DNA from: Paralichthys olivaceus
Lineage: Eukaryota > Chordata > Actinopteri > Pleuronectiformes > Paralichthyidae
Direction: 5' to 3'
DNA length: 64,000 bases
Assembly: GCF_024713975.1 (NCBI RefSeq)
Contig: NC_091113.1
Coordinates: 11,668,501 to 11,732,500, forward strand
Below are positions 13,401 to 24,759 of the stretch, piece by piece (positions within the stretch are counted from its first letter, which is position 1; each line of letters begins with the position of its first letter). A model generated the notes under the pieces. It saw only the letters and a list, made by a program, of their open reading frames with translations. It made no database searches and had not been told where the DNA came from. The translations under genes and the position numbers were made by a program.

Positions 13401-13676
13401 TGTCTAGTTACACTTACTTCAGGTATTACTGCTGAACTAAATTTGTGCAAACTCAAATAACTGGTCATGGATGAATGGAAAGATATTGATGGTTGCAGCA
13501 TAAAAAGGATGTGTCACACGACAAGCTCCCATAGCTGTCTTTTCCTCAAACTCATGGAGCAGAGGAGTTGACTTTATTCTTGACGTGTGCTAAAGTGTTG
13601 TGTTGAGAGGAACATGTGTGAGTTTTCAGAGGAGCGGAGCGGGGTTCAGCAAATACAGGTTAAAGTCAGCCACTTG

Positions 13677-13711
<35 letters not shown>

Positions 13712-15609
13712 TACACTGCATGTCCACACTGGTGCTCAGTTTCTCACTCACACACACAAACACACAGTGCACACATACTGACCCTGTGTGGAATGAAAGA
13801 GCTGCACAGTCAAACAAGGTTACCTGTGTGTTTGAACAGCAGCTGTAATGAATTCAGCTCTGCTTTTACCAGTGGTGTGATTCTGAATGATCTTAAAAAA
13901 CGTATACAGAAGCTCACTCAGAGTGAACTTTGCCACAGTAATATCATAACTTTCTATCTTTTCCTTCTCTTGTATGAGTTTTTAAGACCCAGAGAGACCC
14001 CTAAACAGATTTAGCAACTGGTTCAGGCTCCGTACGGAGGCACACATTGAGAGAAAATCCACCGACGTGAACACTGAGCTCTCGCAGGCAAAATAAAATA
14101 TGTCATGACTGTGCCAGCGGAGTCTGAATTCTCCAGGTGGAAAACAGTTCTCTCCCAGGGGTCCTCATTAAAAGTCACACGTCTTCATTCCCAGACAACA
14201 CTTCCTGCCTTTAGGCAATTACCACCCGGCTAATTGAACAGGAACAAAGGGCCTTTTAGTGCAGTAAGTACAGTCATGCCACAACATTGTTCAACACGAG
14301 GAACAGAAGTGTAGAGGGGGGAGAGCTTGTTCTGAACTTCAGTCCATTCCTGGACTGTGATGATAGAGGACAAATAAAAAAGAGTCGCTGCATATTAACT
14401 AATGAAACCAAAACAGCTTGTATTGTTTTCACTGCACAAGGCTTTTCTTTTTTTACAACAAATGAAATCCTGTAATAACCACGTAGCACGTCTGCTACAT
14501 GCTTATCTCCACTGCAGTGTACGGATGGAGGCTAACAAGAGCCTCTGTTGGCTGTACACATACTGTACTGGTACTGTTTGTCTGTCGCATCAGTTTTAGT
14601 CAATGTTTATCTTTGGACTTTGCATCTGAATATTTCTCTATTGCAATAATCAGGGACGTTGACTGTACATTCAACAGACAACACTTTAATTCTAGGACTG
14701 ACTGCACAATCTGTGCAATGTGGCTTCTCACTACAATGATAATTATAAAGCATCAGTAAATTAGGATTATTACTAATTCAGATACAATCATTTAAATGTA
14801 TGAAAACACGTAACAATATAAATATTGTATCTGTCGTTAAATATCAATAACTAAAAATCAAACAATCAAACTTCACAATTCACACATTAAAGGGGAATAG
14901 TGTAGAATCTGTGGGTTGGTTTGTATGAAGTTGCTTTTTTGGATATGAATGATAGACCGTATATAAAGATGGATGACATCCAGAAAGGAAGCCGAATTAT
15001 CCAGGATATGAACAACGGCATCTTGCATATTTGGAGCTAGAGTCTGTAGTGATCGAGGGATGGTGTTGATCAGATATCTTAATTTTTCTTCTTACCTTTC
15101 CCTCATTTCTGAATTATTTTTCTTAAACACTCAATATGTTCGCCCTCACTAGAGGAAAATCTGAGAATAAAGAGAAATCCCTGCTCATGACCTCTGATCA
15201 CCAGTAACCTGTGACAAACCAAACAGGTTGACAGTCACTGCTCGATGACTGATGTCTGACATAAAGTTGCTCATGTGATGTGTCTGATGTCTGTTCAGCC
15301 TCAGAACTACTGGGTGTGATGGGAGTTTTTCACACTGGCTTTAAAAAACTTTACAAACTTTATCAAAAGGAAAAACCTCCAGGTAAACATAACCATATCT
15401 GTTTAGATCCTATGACAGATGTTTAGCTCTCCACGCTCCCATGGATGAAGAGGTCAGAGGTCAGTGCAGGAGTGTGGACCAATCAGCAACAACCAGCACC
15501 TACCAGCTGATTCTCCGGTGTTGATCCAGTCCGGGTTGACGATGCTGGCGATAGCGAAGATGTCCGCAGCGAGGAAGAGGCATCCTGAGATCACGGTCAG
15601 TTTATCCAT
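10421..15609 (-). CDS. mosmo: Modulator of Smoothened (MOSMO; formerly C16orf52/Atthog)
   Basis: Three coding exons on the minus strand: 15609-15504 (start ATG at 15609), 12148-11936 and 10605-10421 (TGA). They total 504 bases, giving 167 residues, the same as I recall for the human protein. The product starts MDKLTVISGCLFLAADIFAI and ends FTIVGLLFAGKVCLPG, with four hydrophobic helices and a first extracellular loop holding VRQCQTIHGRDRTCIP, a claudin-like topology. In vertebrates MOSMO works at the cell surface with the MEGF8-MGRN1 ubiquitin ligase to lower Smoothened levels and damp Hedgehog signalling. Introns are 3.4 kb and 1.3 kb. The exon 2 donor could be at 11935 or a few bases downstream; the first choice gives MGMVLFCM, matching the family. 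The gene lies downstream of uqcrc2 in the same orientation, as in human 16p12. Confidence 0.95.
10750..10872. repeat. Dispersed AAGTAAAAGTAC-type fish repeat in mosmo intron 2
   Basis: The strings ttaagtaaaagtacaaatta, ctatttgagtaaaaataagt and agaagtaaaagtacttgcag follow the pattern of a very common fish repeat made of overlapping (T)ACTTTTACTT motifs. A related but weaker string lies near 5960-6020. Confidence 0.45.
12504..12524. repeat. Poly(C) run of about 21 bases in mosmo intron 1
   Basis: An uninterrupted run of C (G on the minus, transcribed strand) between cagcagcagcaa and gaagagatc. Long G runs in a transcript can form G-quadruplex structures; the exact length is likely to vary and is error-prone in sequencing. 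Confidence 0.9.
13678..13714. repeat. (AC)n microsatellite in mosmo intron 1
   Basis: About 28 bases of pure AC, then ATAC steps. A further AC-rich patch follows at 13747-13765. No exon is seen in the rest of the 3.4 kb intron apart from repeat material near 14950-15065. Confidence 0.9.
14951..15064 (+). repeat. 5' half of MITE-like family A in mosmo intron 1
   Basis: It begins tgatagaccgtatataaaga, then tggatgacatccagaaagga and aacaacggcatcttgcatat, and ends near gagtctgtagtgatcgaggg. The same order is seen in the longer copy at 42966-43320. The start is the inverted complement of the 3' ends of other copies (catctttatatacagtctatg type). Confidence 0.6.
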
Positions 15610-15720
15610 GTCGGTGCGCTCAGGTGCGGGTCACAGTGTTCGTGCGCCTCGGTCTCACCTCCCCGGGACATGGACACGTCAGTGACCTACAGCCCCGGCA
15701 CAGGTCTCCTCATCCCGGTG

Positions 15721-15759
15721 ACGATGATGATGATGAGGAGGAGGAGGAGGAGGAGGAGT
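15721..15759. repeat. GAT/GAG triplet repeat in the mosmo 5' region
   Basis: acgatgatgatgatgagg followed by about seven GAG units, 110-150 bases upstream of the mosmo ATG on the minus strand (CTC/ATC when transcribed). It probably lies in the 5' UTR or core promoter. The open frames across it are repeat translations. Confidence 0.85.
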
Positions 15760-16195
15760 GGGTCGGTCCAGAACTCGTCCCCGCATCTCGCTTGAGTCCT
15801 TGCGGGGAGACACCCTTCTCCAGCCCAGAGGGTGAGGATCGCTGCCCGGGTTCTAGGATCACCTATCCCCGCCTGGTCCTCCACCGCATTCCCGTGATAT
15901 GTCCCAAAAAAAACTAAAACTTTAAATTCTGCTCAAGTCTCCACATGTGAGATTTTGCTTCACGCATGCACTCGACTTATTTTCTGCAGAGATCGAGCCC
16001 CGGTCCTCTGCACGCACACAGACAGAAACCAGCGGCCATGTTCACACTTTAACTCAATCTGAGATTATAATCCCGTCCTCCACGATCTGAGTTTCAGTCG
16101 GTTTGCTCCTTCAAACCTAAAAGCTCTGAATCTACCGACGATGCTGTCCTCACTGAAAACTCACATCTACTGAGCTCACGTCTGTAGCAGCCAAC

Positions 16196-16205
16196 TCTCG
16201 CGAGA
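16196..16205. promoter_or_regulatory. TCTCGCGAGA palindrome in mosmo 5' flank
   Basis: A perfect 10-base palindrome containing two CpGs, 587 bases upstream of the mosmo ATG. This exact string is a known element of vertebrate CpG-rich promoters, reported as a target of Kaiso/ZBTB33. It supports a mosmo promoter in 15610-16210; the start site itself cannot be placed. From 16210 to 16845 I see no gene. Confidence 0.55.
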
Positions 16206-16845
16206 ACATCCGCAACTCCTGCCACCTTTATTATGCAATCATTTCAATGAGCTGCAGGGAGAAGCTCAGATTGTACAGTTACATCCTCACGATCATTCGG
16301 TGCAAGCTTTCAGCTACATCACGGTGCTCTCACCACCAGATGTGAGTTAGATCAGTTGTGACTGAGATGACAGTTTTAAAATTGGTTCATGATTTCTATG
16401 CATTTCTCAGACTTCTCATCATTATTGCTTTGATTGATCGTTCTTACTTGGATTTGGTCCAAAGCGCCAGAGCAAGTAAGTAAATGACAGATTCTGCAGG
16501 TGAACAGTCAGGCAGGGACATGTCGGGCAGGGACGTCTTCTGGTTTCTGTCTCAAGTTTGACAAATCATGTTTGAACAGATTATGGTTGAGAGCCGGAGC
16601 ACATTGACTCAAAATGCTTTGATTCTTAACTTTAAAATGTATCTGGAGTCTCAGCCCAAATGTCCACAATCTACGCTGAAAGTCCTAAAATATTGGTCAT
16701 GGCCCCAGAGGCTAATTTATCAAAAAACAACAGTCGATGGGCTCCGAGATTGTAAATAAACTAACAAGCAAAAAAAGTGAAACATTTTATAGCATTAAGA
16801 CACCAACAAAACAATACAATTCATGTGTATGGTAGATAGAATTTC

Positions 16846-16851
16846 TTTATT
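16846..16851 (-). terminator. uqcrc2 poly(A) signal (AATAAA on the minus strand)
   Basis: TTTATT on the + strand, 241 bases beyond the uqcrc2 stop codon, in an AT-rich context. It implies a 3' UTR of about 250 bases. Confidence 0.65.
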
Positions 16852-17091
16852 ATTTTACATCAGCTGTACAGTAAATGTGGACAGATGAGTGGAGCACGAC
16901 ATTGTGATGCACCAGAGTAGCATCGACTATATACTGTGACAACACCTATGAAAACCCAGTGGTGTTATGGCAATATAACACTCAATACAATAGCATTGCA
17001 AAGTGTAGAGAAGATTTCCTGTCAAAATATGGAGGGGACAAACGTTTCTTTGCCGTCATAGTTGGATGAAGTAGGAGGTGACGTGGGGGCT

Positions 17092-20000
17092 TTAGATCTC
17101 ATCCACGAAGGGTGTTTTTATGAGGTTGCCGCTGGACGCCATGGTCTTCTTTCCAGACACAAATTTGCCAGCAGCCTTGAAATGAAATAGAAAAAAATAA
17201 GACACCGTTACAATGACAATTTTACAAAATGTCAGGTTTCACATTTATCTACTGTTGAATCTTTTGGGCCAAATTATCTCTTTATACAACGATTTATGAG
17301 CCTCAGTACAAAGAAAGCTGAGATTGTCCTAGTTAACATACAATATGCAAGTGCCTGCAAATTTAATAAAACAAAATTATGACAAAATAAAAAAATACGA
17401 AAAAATACATCTTCTATCAATACAAAGAAACTTTTAACCCATTATATGATTATTGACTGATTTATCTTAGTTGGTAATAAATTACTACTGAATCATAACA
17501 TTGACCAAACGTCTTACGTTGGCGACATCAGTCAAGGAGATGTTGTCGATGGTCTTGGTGATTTCCTCGGGGGAGACGTAGGATCCCTCAGTCAGAGCCT
17601 GAGTGCCCAGTGCCTCCAGCAAACCCTCTGAAGTCTCCAGAGACATCAGGTACTGTCCCTTCAGCTGAGTCCTGAGGAGCAAACAAAGACACGGCCAACA
17701 TCAGCTGCTGGAGTTCAAACTCAGCAAGGACAACATTTAATATGGAGAAAAAAGAACAGCAGATAAGGCTCATTTAAGCTCAACGTTAGACGTGAATATG
17801 AAAAACGATGTTGCGTGTTTTTAATGTTACTGTTGACCTCATTTCCTTGGTGTTTACCGTCAACAGAAACATCAGCTTTGTTCACAATGTCGTGATCGTC
17901 TCATCTGTATTTTTGGGAAAGTCAAAGTATCTAATCATCTGTCTCTGTCTTACTTGGCCCGAGTAAGGTCGGCAGCTGTGACTCCACCATCAGCGACGTT
18001 CTTCACCTCGGCAAGAGCAGCCTTGATCACCTGCAGAGAGGTCACATCAAGATATTTCACTACTTTGTATTAGGATAAGGTTGTGATGGTAAACTCCTGT
18101 TGTGACTGTGGGATACTCACATCACCAGCAGCTCCAACCTGGGAGATGGTGTAGACCCCAAACAGACCAGAGTCGGAGTAGCTTGCATTAAAAGCACTGA
18201 CCTGTTCAAAAAAGAGAGAATGTGGGGGGAGAAGTTGTTAAGCCAAATAGGAATGGATACATGACTCTATCTGCATCAGTGTTTCAGCCGGCAGCTGGCG
18301 GTCATACTCGTCTACCGGCAAAGGGAAAGGAATTATTTGTCTTTTTTAGTAGGTTTACCTGTGTTTAAAAAAGTTGCTACTTTTGTTAAATAGATTTGAT
18401 ACTGTCGAAAATATGGTTACCATGCACACACACTCCTCTACAGGTACCAGGGAAAGCCCTGTAGTGCAAAGTTTCTTTTACAAGTTTCTGTGATGAGCTG
18501 ACAAACCACTTACATCAAAGGGGTCAGCAGTTGCCTTGGCAACCCCTTGGATCAGTTTGCTGGAAGTGTTGGACCCCCTCTTGACATGTGGACCAGCTCC
18601 CAGTACATGCTGCAGCACACTGAAGGCCACAGCCTCACCGGTGCCCGCCGCTGCTGACTGGCTCACCACCGCTGAGTGCACCAGACTGGCGAGGTTGGCC
18701 AGACGGACCTCACCTGGAGAGACAGGAGGAGAAAAGACCGGGAGGAATACAGAGTCTTTTACTTTGTTTGCTCTGAAGTTTTAAAACTTTTATATGACAG
18801 GTGCAGCTCACCTCCACGATACTGAGCCTTGGCTCCCGTGGTGCCTGCTCCACTGCGGATGTTGAGGAATTGCTCTCCGACTTGCTTCAGCACAGCGTGG
18901 TCAACACCTGGAGGAGAGGCGAACACCATAAACCTAATGGTCTTCACCACAGAGCATGTTACTTTAATGTCCACGTCCATTAAGATTTCACCTTACCAAG
19001 TCCCACAAGCGCCATCCTTGCACTCGTGAAATTGTTCTGGACAAACTGGTGCAGCTGGAGGAAAATGCAAACATTAAAAAAGTGGGAATGCATTTTAAAT
19101 CAGTTTTAACAGACTGAACACTGGAGGAATGCTCACATGCTCAGACTGGATGTTGCCAACCATGTGGTCTGGGCAGTACAGAGAGTTAGACAAGGCGTTC
19201 TTGTAGGCAGCTTCATGGAGAGCTTCGATCACAGCTGGGAAATGAGAAAGATGTTGATCGTTAACTGCAATATTCATGATGTTGAAGCAGGAAGAATCAA
19301 CTCAAGCAATAAACAATTAAATTAGTCTGTATGATAGAGACTCCAAAGACACTAACTGAATCTAAAATATCATCCGTTTTCAGCACTTGAGTAAAGTTTT
19401 GGGGAAATGAAGTATTGATAATTTTTTTCACCAATAATTATATTAAAAAAGTTCAATAAACTAGATGCTCCATCATGTGTACTTTAGTTTACAGTGAGGA
19501 GGAAGTTAAGGATTGGAGCTTTAATTGTGGCAGTAAAACATCTTGCTTTTAAGACAGCATTTTTTGAATGGGATTAAATTATAAAATTAATATGTGCACA
19601 GGGGAAATAAAGCCTCTACCCATCTGAGTGCTCTGTGCAGCTTGAGCTTTGTCCATCTTCACTCTGGATGTGAGGTCAGAAACCTCCCATGGCCTGAACT
19701 CTGGGGCTGTCGTCACATTGATCAGATACTCCATCACAGTGTCACTGCAGACAAAAAATAAAAGGAAGGAGAGAGGAGGGCAAAAAAACCCAACCCTGTT
19801 ATTGATTTGACTCCACAGAAAACTGGACATGACAATCCACCAGTCCTGAACTAAACTTAAACAGCAACATGTGCATGTGATGTGAATGCAATATGATCAC
19901 ATAATTGTAATTATTCAAAGACTCACATGTCATCTCTCAAGCAGTCGACAGTGTACATCATGTTCTCTCTGGATGAGGTCACACTGCAGAGAAGTAAACA

Positions 20001-22019
20001 CATACAGATAGAAATGCAGAGACTTGTGTACAGTGGTTTGCTTTGACCTCTTTCTTTTTTTGGTCACTGACCTCAGGCTGCCTCCCACTGCCTCAACTCC
20101 ACGACATATCTTGAAAGCGGAAGCTCCTTTGGTTGTCTGAAAAAGTATTTCAATGCTACGATGAGACAGAACCCAGTATTCATTATGTTTGTTGTGCTCT
20201 ACAGATTAACACATACAATACCAAATGTGTACTAGGGACTGGTTTGTACATTAGAGCTTGTGCAGTGTCAGAGACTCATTATAGCTAATGAAATAATATA
20301 AAGGACAAGAGGCTTTGTAGGTAAATCATACCAGGCTAGAAGCCAGTCGGAGAAGGTGAGTGACCCCACGGTTTTCAGGGGTCTCATAACGACAGCCGGC
20401 CTTGACAACCACTCCGATCTTGGAAGCAGGGGAATAGTTTTCAAGTGAGGCGATCACCAGTCCACTGGACAGTTTGGTGACCTGGACAGAAGGAGGCATA
20501 ACCGTTTTAGACATGACCTGCAGGTAAAATACAGAGAATTGGCTACAGAGTTTACCTGTAGTCTAACTTTCACACATGCACAACACATAAGAGGTTCCCT
20601 GCACAGAAACTGAGCGTCTCACGCGGACATTTGTATTCACACATACACAGAGAAAATCTAGAGGTAATGTAGAATTCAATGCATATCTGAAAGCAACTAT
20701 ACAGTGAAATCCATGAGATGTTAGATTTGCTTGTTAGGGATAACGTGCTGATCAATACACAGAGTAATTCAGAATGAAGATTGGTTTCTATTTCAAAATG
20801 ACATCGACGGATGATTTGATATTTTCAACTCAGCATAAGAGAAAATACATAATTACTCCATTAAGCATAACCAAACTTTTTTTTTTAAACAACTTATATC
20901 TTCATTGTCAGACCCAGAACCACACTGGTCCCCATCACTCCCCAACATACATGGACATCCTGGTAGGAGTGGGCAGCCCCAGGAGAGAGCTTGAGCCCTG
21001 CCAGGGGCTGGACGAGGGACTGGCTTGTCCCGGCAGCCACATGGAACCGTCTCTGTGGAGGAAAAAGAAAAGTTAACCACCACTGACCTGCACTTCCTGC
21101 GGCTGAAACTTTACGCGTTCGGCAGCCCCGGTGGCCTCCACCTTACGGGCAGCCTGGGCCGCATAAAGCCTCGTCTGGAAAAACAGAGAACATTGGAAGG
21201 TGGAACATTACAACTTATGTGTCGCCAGCTGGTTGTCAGATGTAAAAGCAGTGTGAGAAGAAGGGTGAGAGATTGAGAAATGATGCACTAGGAGCCATGA
21301 ATGTGACAAAATAAATCACAAGGATTAGTATCTGCTCTGGAGAATTTTCCAGCATGAACGGTTCTTTAAGGGCTTCTGAATTTGACCATTACATTAGACG
21401 TCAAGATAAACTCCATCTGTTGATGAATTTCACAATATCAAAATCAGGACTCTTTGTTCAAAACATTAACACTACAGAGCTCTGGTTTATAAGCTGGTAT
21501 TACTTCTGTGTCTTACCAACATGGAGTTATCTTAGTTCCAACACAAGGCACAACTTTTCTATTGGTAAAAGAAAAAGCACGTGTGTAATATTACCGTCAA
21601 TAAGACAGCTGACTGAAAACAAATGTGAGTTGCATAAGAATGGAATGGATGATGCTAAGTCTGCCCAAACAGGAAGCTAGCCGCTGTGTAGCCTGAGCTA
21701 ACAGTTGTGAAGATCCTGGTTTAAGTCAAATGTTTCCACTGTCCATAAACGAGTATTTTAACTGGACCTGGTGAATCTTTATAATTCTGTTCAGCGCTGG
21801 TGGAACACAACAGGCTTCATCTGACCGCTTCCTCCTCTGCTCCTCACCTCCTGCTGTCCTCACCTCCTCCTGTCCTCACCATGTTTCCCCCCGTCTCTCT
21901 CACACCCAGAGAAACTAACGACTGCTTCCGTTTACAACGCATCCACCACTACAACTACACGACATGTAGGTTTGATGATTCCTTACCGAGAGCTGACTTA
22001 TTCCCCGAATCCCCTTCAT
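17092..22019 (-). CDS. uqcrc2: Cytochrome b-c1 complex subunit 2 (core protein 2 of respiratory complex III)
   Basis: Fourteen exons on the minus strand, high to low: 22019-21987, 21174-21088, 20517-20332, 20136-20072, 19983-19927, 19744-19620, 19234-19137, 19054-18997, 18907-18812, 18713-18514, 18201-18121, 18030-17954, 17671-17518, 17175-17092. They total 1401 bases, giving 466 residues (human 453). The N-terminus is a basic, acid-free mitochondrial import sequence ([20 protein letters not shown]). The body is two M16 peptidase-like folds, with long stretches matching the family, such as [39 protein letters not shown] and [18 protein letters not shown]. The place of the M16 zinc motif HxxEH reads HLLRL (His at about residue 94), so the protein is structural and not a protease on its own, as known for this subunit. 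The C-terminus is TPFVDEI. It is transcribed away from snu13 and towards mosmo. Confidence 0.97.
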
Positions 22020-23237
22020 CTCCCCTCTCTCCTTCACTCAGGACGATGAAGCAATATGGCCGAACTTCAAAGTGCCCTACCCAGAATGCACAGCGCGGTC
22101 CTCGCTCGCCAAAGTTAAGCGGAGCCAACGGGAACGCGCCCTCTGCTGGCATGGAGGTGAAAAGACCCAAACTAACCCATGTGTTCGTAATAAGACCTTA
22201 GTACACAACACACTGATTTAAACTTTAACCTTACGAACATCCTTAATCCGTGGAGTAGATTTGACCCCAGGAATTTAAACTCTAATTTATATGACTAATA
22301 TATCTTACTAATACAGACAGATGAGAAATTAAAGGGAAACTTGTTTACTGAAGTTACTGAAGAAAAAAAGCAAATTCAGATACTTAACAGTCACCAGATG
22401 TCAACACAATTGAACTTTCGGACCAACCTGTTTGACAACGCGTTACACGAACGACATCAAAACATCAAAATAGGAAACTTCGTTTAGATGAATCGTGTTC
22501 ATCCCTCTTTATATACAGTCTATGGTTCATCCTCACAATAAAGTTCAGAGATTTGGAGAATCAATGCCAAGATGTACTGAAGCTGTGCTGGCAACACGTG
22601 GAAGTCAAACATCTCACTGACCTTAACTTGATTTAATGTTTATATTTATATAGAAATTAAATAATGGTGATACAATGTAATGGTACATCACCAATAAAAT
22701 CGTGTGTTCTTCATTTTTTCTTTTTAAAGACTACAACTACAAAGTATTTTTCTCAGTAACAGGTGATGAGGAGTCTCCTTAAATGGTTAATCTAGTTATA
22801 TATAAACACTTAAATGTTGTATTTTTTATTCCAAAATATATCAAAATAAAATACATAATTCACAAATACTGTATTATAATATAATGTATGTTATATATAT
22901 ATATGTATATATTACATTTTGATTATTGTCGTAGCATATAATTTCGTGAATCAAAACATTGTTGCTTATGTATACCACTACTAGTAATGTGTTTTATAGT
23001 GTCGGTAGTACTTCCTGTTGTTTCGCTCTCCAGTGCGCATGTGCGTCACCTCACACGTGCTGTAAACGTAGTGACTCCTGCATGTGAACTCAGCTCTGAA
23101 ACTTTTCCTCATCGCTGTAAAATCTTGTCAACGAATCGAAGATCTCGTCTCGTCTCCTCTTCATCAGCGGGTGAAACAACAAGTCCTCCGTGAAGCTTTT
23201 CGCCGAGAGGGCCGGAACAGCAGAAAACCACCTCACC
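22020..23237. promoter_or_regulatory. Divergent promoter region between uqcrc2 (-) and snu13 (+)
   Basis: A 1.2 kb gap separates the two start codons. The first 150 bases next to uqcrc2 and the last 250 next to snu13 are GC-richer, while the middle (about 22200-22980) is AT-rich with an (AT)n patch at 22893-22912. On the snu13 side are an ETS-type site (acttcctgt, 23010-23018) and an NRF-1-like site (tgcgcatgtgcg, 23034-23045, one base off the usual TGCGCATGCGC core). Near 22508-22524 is a terminal piece of repeat family A (ctttatatacagtctatgg). Whether the genes share one promoter or have separate ones is not shown. Confidence 0.5.
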
Positions 23238-24559
23238 ATGGTGAGTGTTAGCTCTGAATGAAGCCCCGTGCTAGCTCACCAGCTAACTGTTAGCAAGCTA
23301 AAGTGACCAGGCTGCACCGGGAACTGAGCGGAAACTAAAAACTACATGTTAGTTCACTTTATAAAGCGTTTCCTTGTGGGTAATGTAGTTGTGTTGCTGT
23401 TGTTGGGTTAATCCTTGGCAGACTGAACCTCAAGTGAACCCGAAGGCCTACCCGCTGGCCGACGCCACGCTGACCAAGACCATCCTGGACCTGGTGCAGC
23501 AAGCCTCCAACTACAAGCAGCTGAGGAAGGGAGCCAACGAGGGTGAGCTGCCAGAACTACACCTAACCAGAGTCTAACTATCAGAAGCTCCTGATATGAT
23601 CGTGTGTGTCTACACTGATCTGTGTTCACATCATTGGTCTGTGAAACGTGCTGGTCCCACATGTTATCACAGCTACAAACACAACCTCACTGCGGGTCTG
23701 CAACTCAACTTTAATGGTCGAAAGGAAACATATCTCTTTTATAATAGTAGTTCTGTCAGTCAAAGTTTCTGCAAAAAGAACCAATTTTATGAATGAAAAT
23801 GGGTCTCAAATGTATTATCTGTATATAAATCAAAATACAGAACGTTTGTTAGTGATCTACACTTTTCAAAATCACTACAGTGCACGACATACATACTACA
23901 TAGTCACCTATGACATCCCATTGATTTTGATGGTTGTGGTCATAGCTCAACTGATGAATCATATATATGAACCTTTCATAGACTTAATGTTGTCCCTGTT
24001 TTGAATGTGTATTTATGGTTATTTCACATATAAATATATATTTAAGTAGAAAACAAATACATAGAATTAGATTTTAAGATAATAAAAATAGTCAAGAGTC
24101 TATGATTACTCCCCGAATATTTGTATCTGCAAAAATCCTCATTTATCTAGTTTTGGTTGTGTTCAGGAAGAAAATCACCCAGAATCTGTGGGGGGTTTGC
24201 AGAATCACTTCTAAAATCAATAGAGAGCTGTCAATTTAAAATGATTCCAAGTTGAGGAAACGTTGACGCTAAAACTGTTGTTCTTTTCTCTTCCAGCCAC
24301 TAAAACCCTGAACAGAGGCATCTCCGAGTTCATCGTGATGGCTGCTGATGCTGAACCACTGGAGATCATCCTCCACCTGCCACTGCTCTGCGAAGACAAG
24401 AACGTCCCGTACGTCTTCGTCCGCTCCAAGCAGGCCCTTGGCCGGGCCTGCGGGGTGTCACGCCCCGTCATTGCTACCTCTGTCACCATAAAGGAGGGAT
24501 CTCAGCTCAAGCCGCAGATTCAGTCTGTTCAGATGGCTATAGAGAGACTGCTGGTGTGA
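23238..24559 (+). CDS. snu13: SNU13/NHP2L1 15.5K kink-turn RNA-binding protein
   Basis: Three coding exons: 23238-23240 (the ATG only), 23422-23542 and 24297-24559, giving 387 bases and 128 residues, the known family length. The protein is an L7Ae-family RNA binder. It recognises kink-turns in U4 snRNA for the spliceosomal tri-snRNP and in box C/D snoRNAs for rRNA methylation. The sequence reads [20 protein letters not shown], then [20 protein letters not shown] across the second junction (the RNA-contact region), then [20 protein letters not shown] and ends AIERLLV. It looks full and intact. The start choice is fixed because the coding exon downstream opens in frame only through this ATG plus a gtgagt donor. 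It is divergent from uqcrc2 and lies in front of crym. I saw no convincing snoRNA in its introns. Confidence 0.97.
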
Positions 24560-24722
24560 GTTCTGTCGCACTGTTGTCCCAATGTCTCCCAGAGCAAGAG
24601 GAGAATTCCAGTTTGAAAATAGTTCTGTTTGATTTAAAACAGTTGTTATGCATGTAATTTTGATTTTTAGGACATTGCATTTACTTCTGTGTATCATTTT
24701 GCAAAGACATTGCTTGGTTCTT

Positions 24723-24728
24723 AATAAA
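24723..24728 (+). terminator. snu13 poly(A) signal (AATAAA)
   Basis: AATAAA 164 bases after the snu13 stop, followed within 30 bases by T-rich and then GT-rich sequence (ggtgacttggtcacgttc). A good canonical 3' end. Confidence 0.75.
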
Positions 24729-24759
24729 ATCTTCTTTTTTTACTTAAACCTGGTGACTT

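Noticed and set aside
21800-22201. Plus-strand frame of 133 codons opposite uqcrc2 exon 1
   Set aside because: Antisense shadow over the uqcrc2 first exon and promoter; no recognisable protein.
23543-24296. Box C/D snoRNA inside snu13 intron 2
   Set aside because: Some tgatga-like strings occur, but no paired C and D boxes with a terminal stem at a suitable distance.
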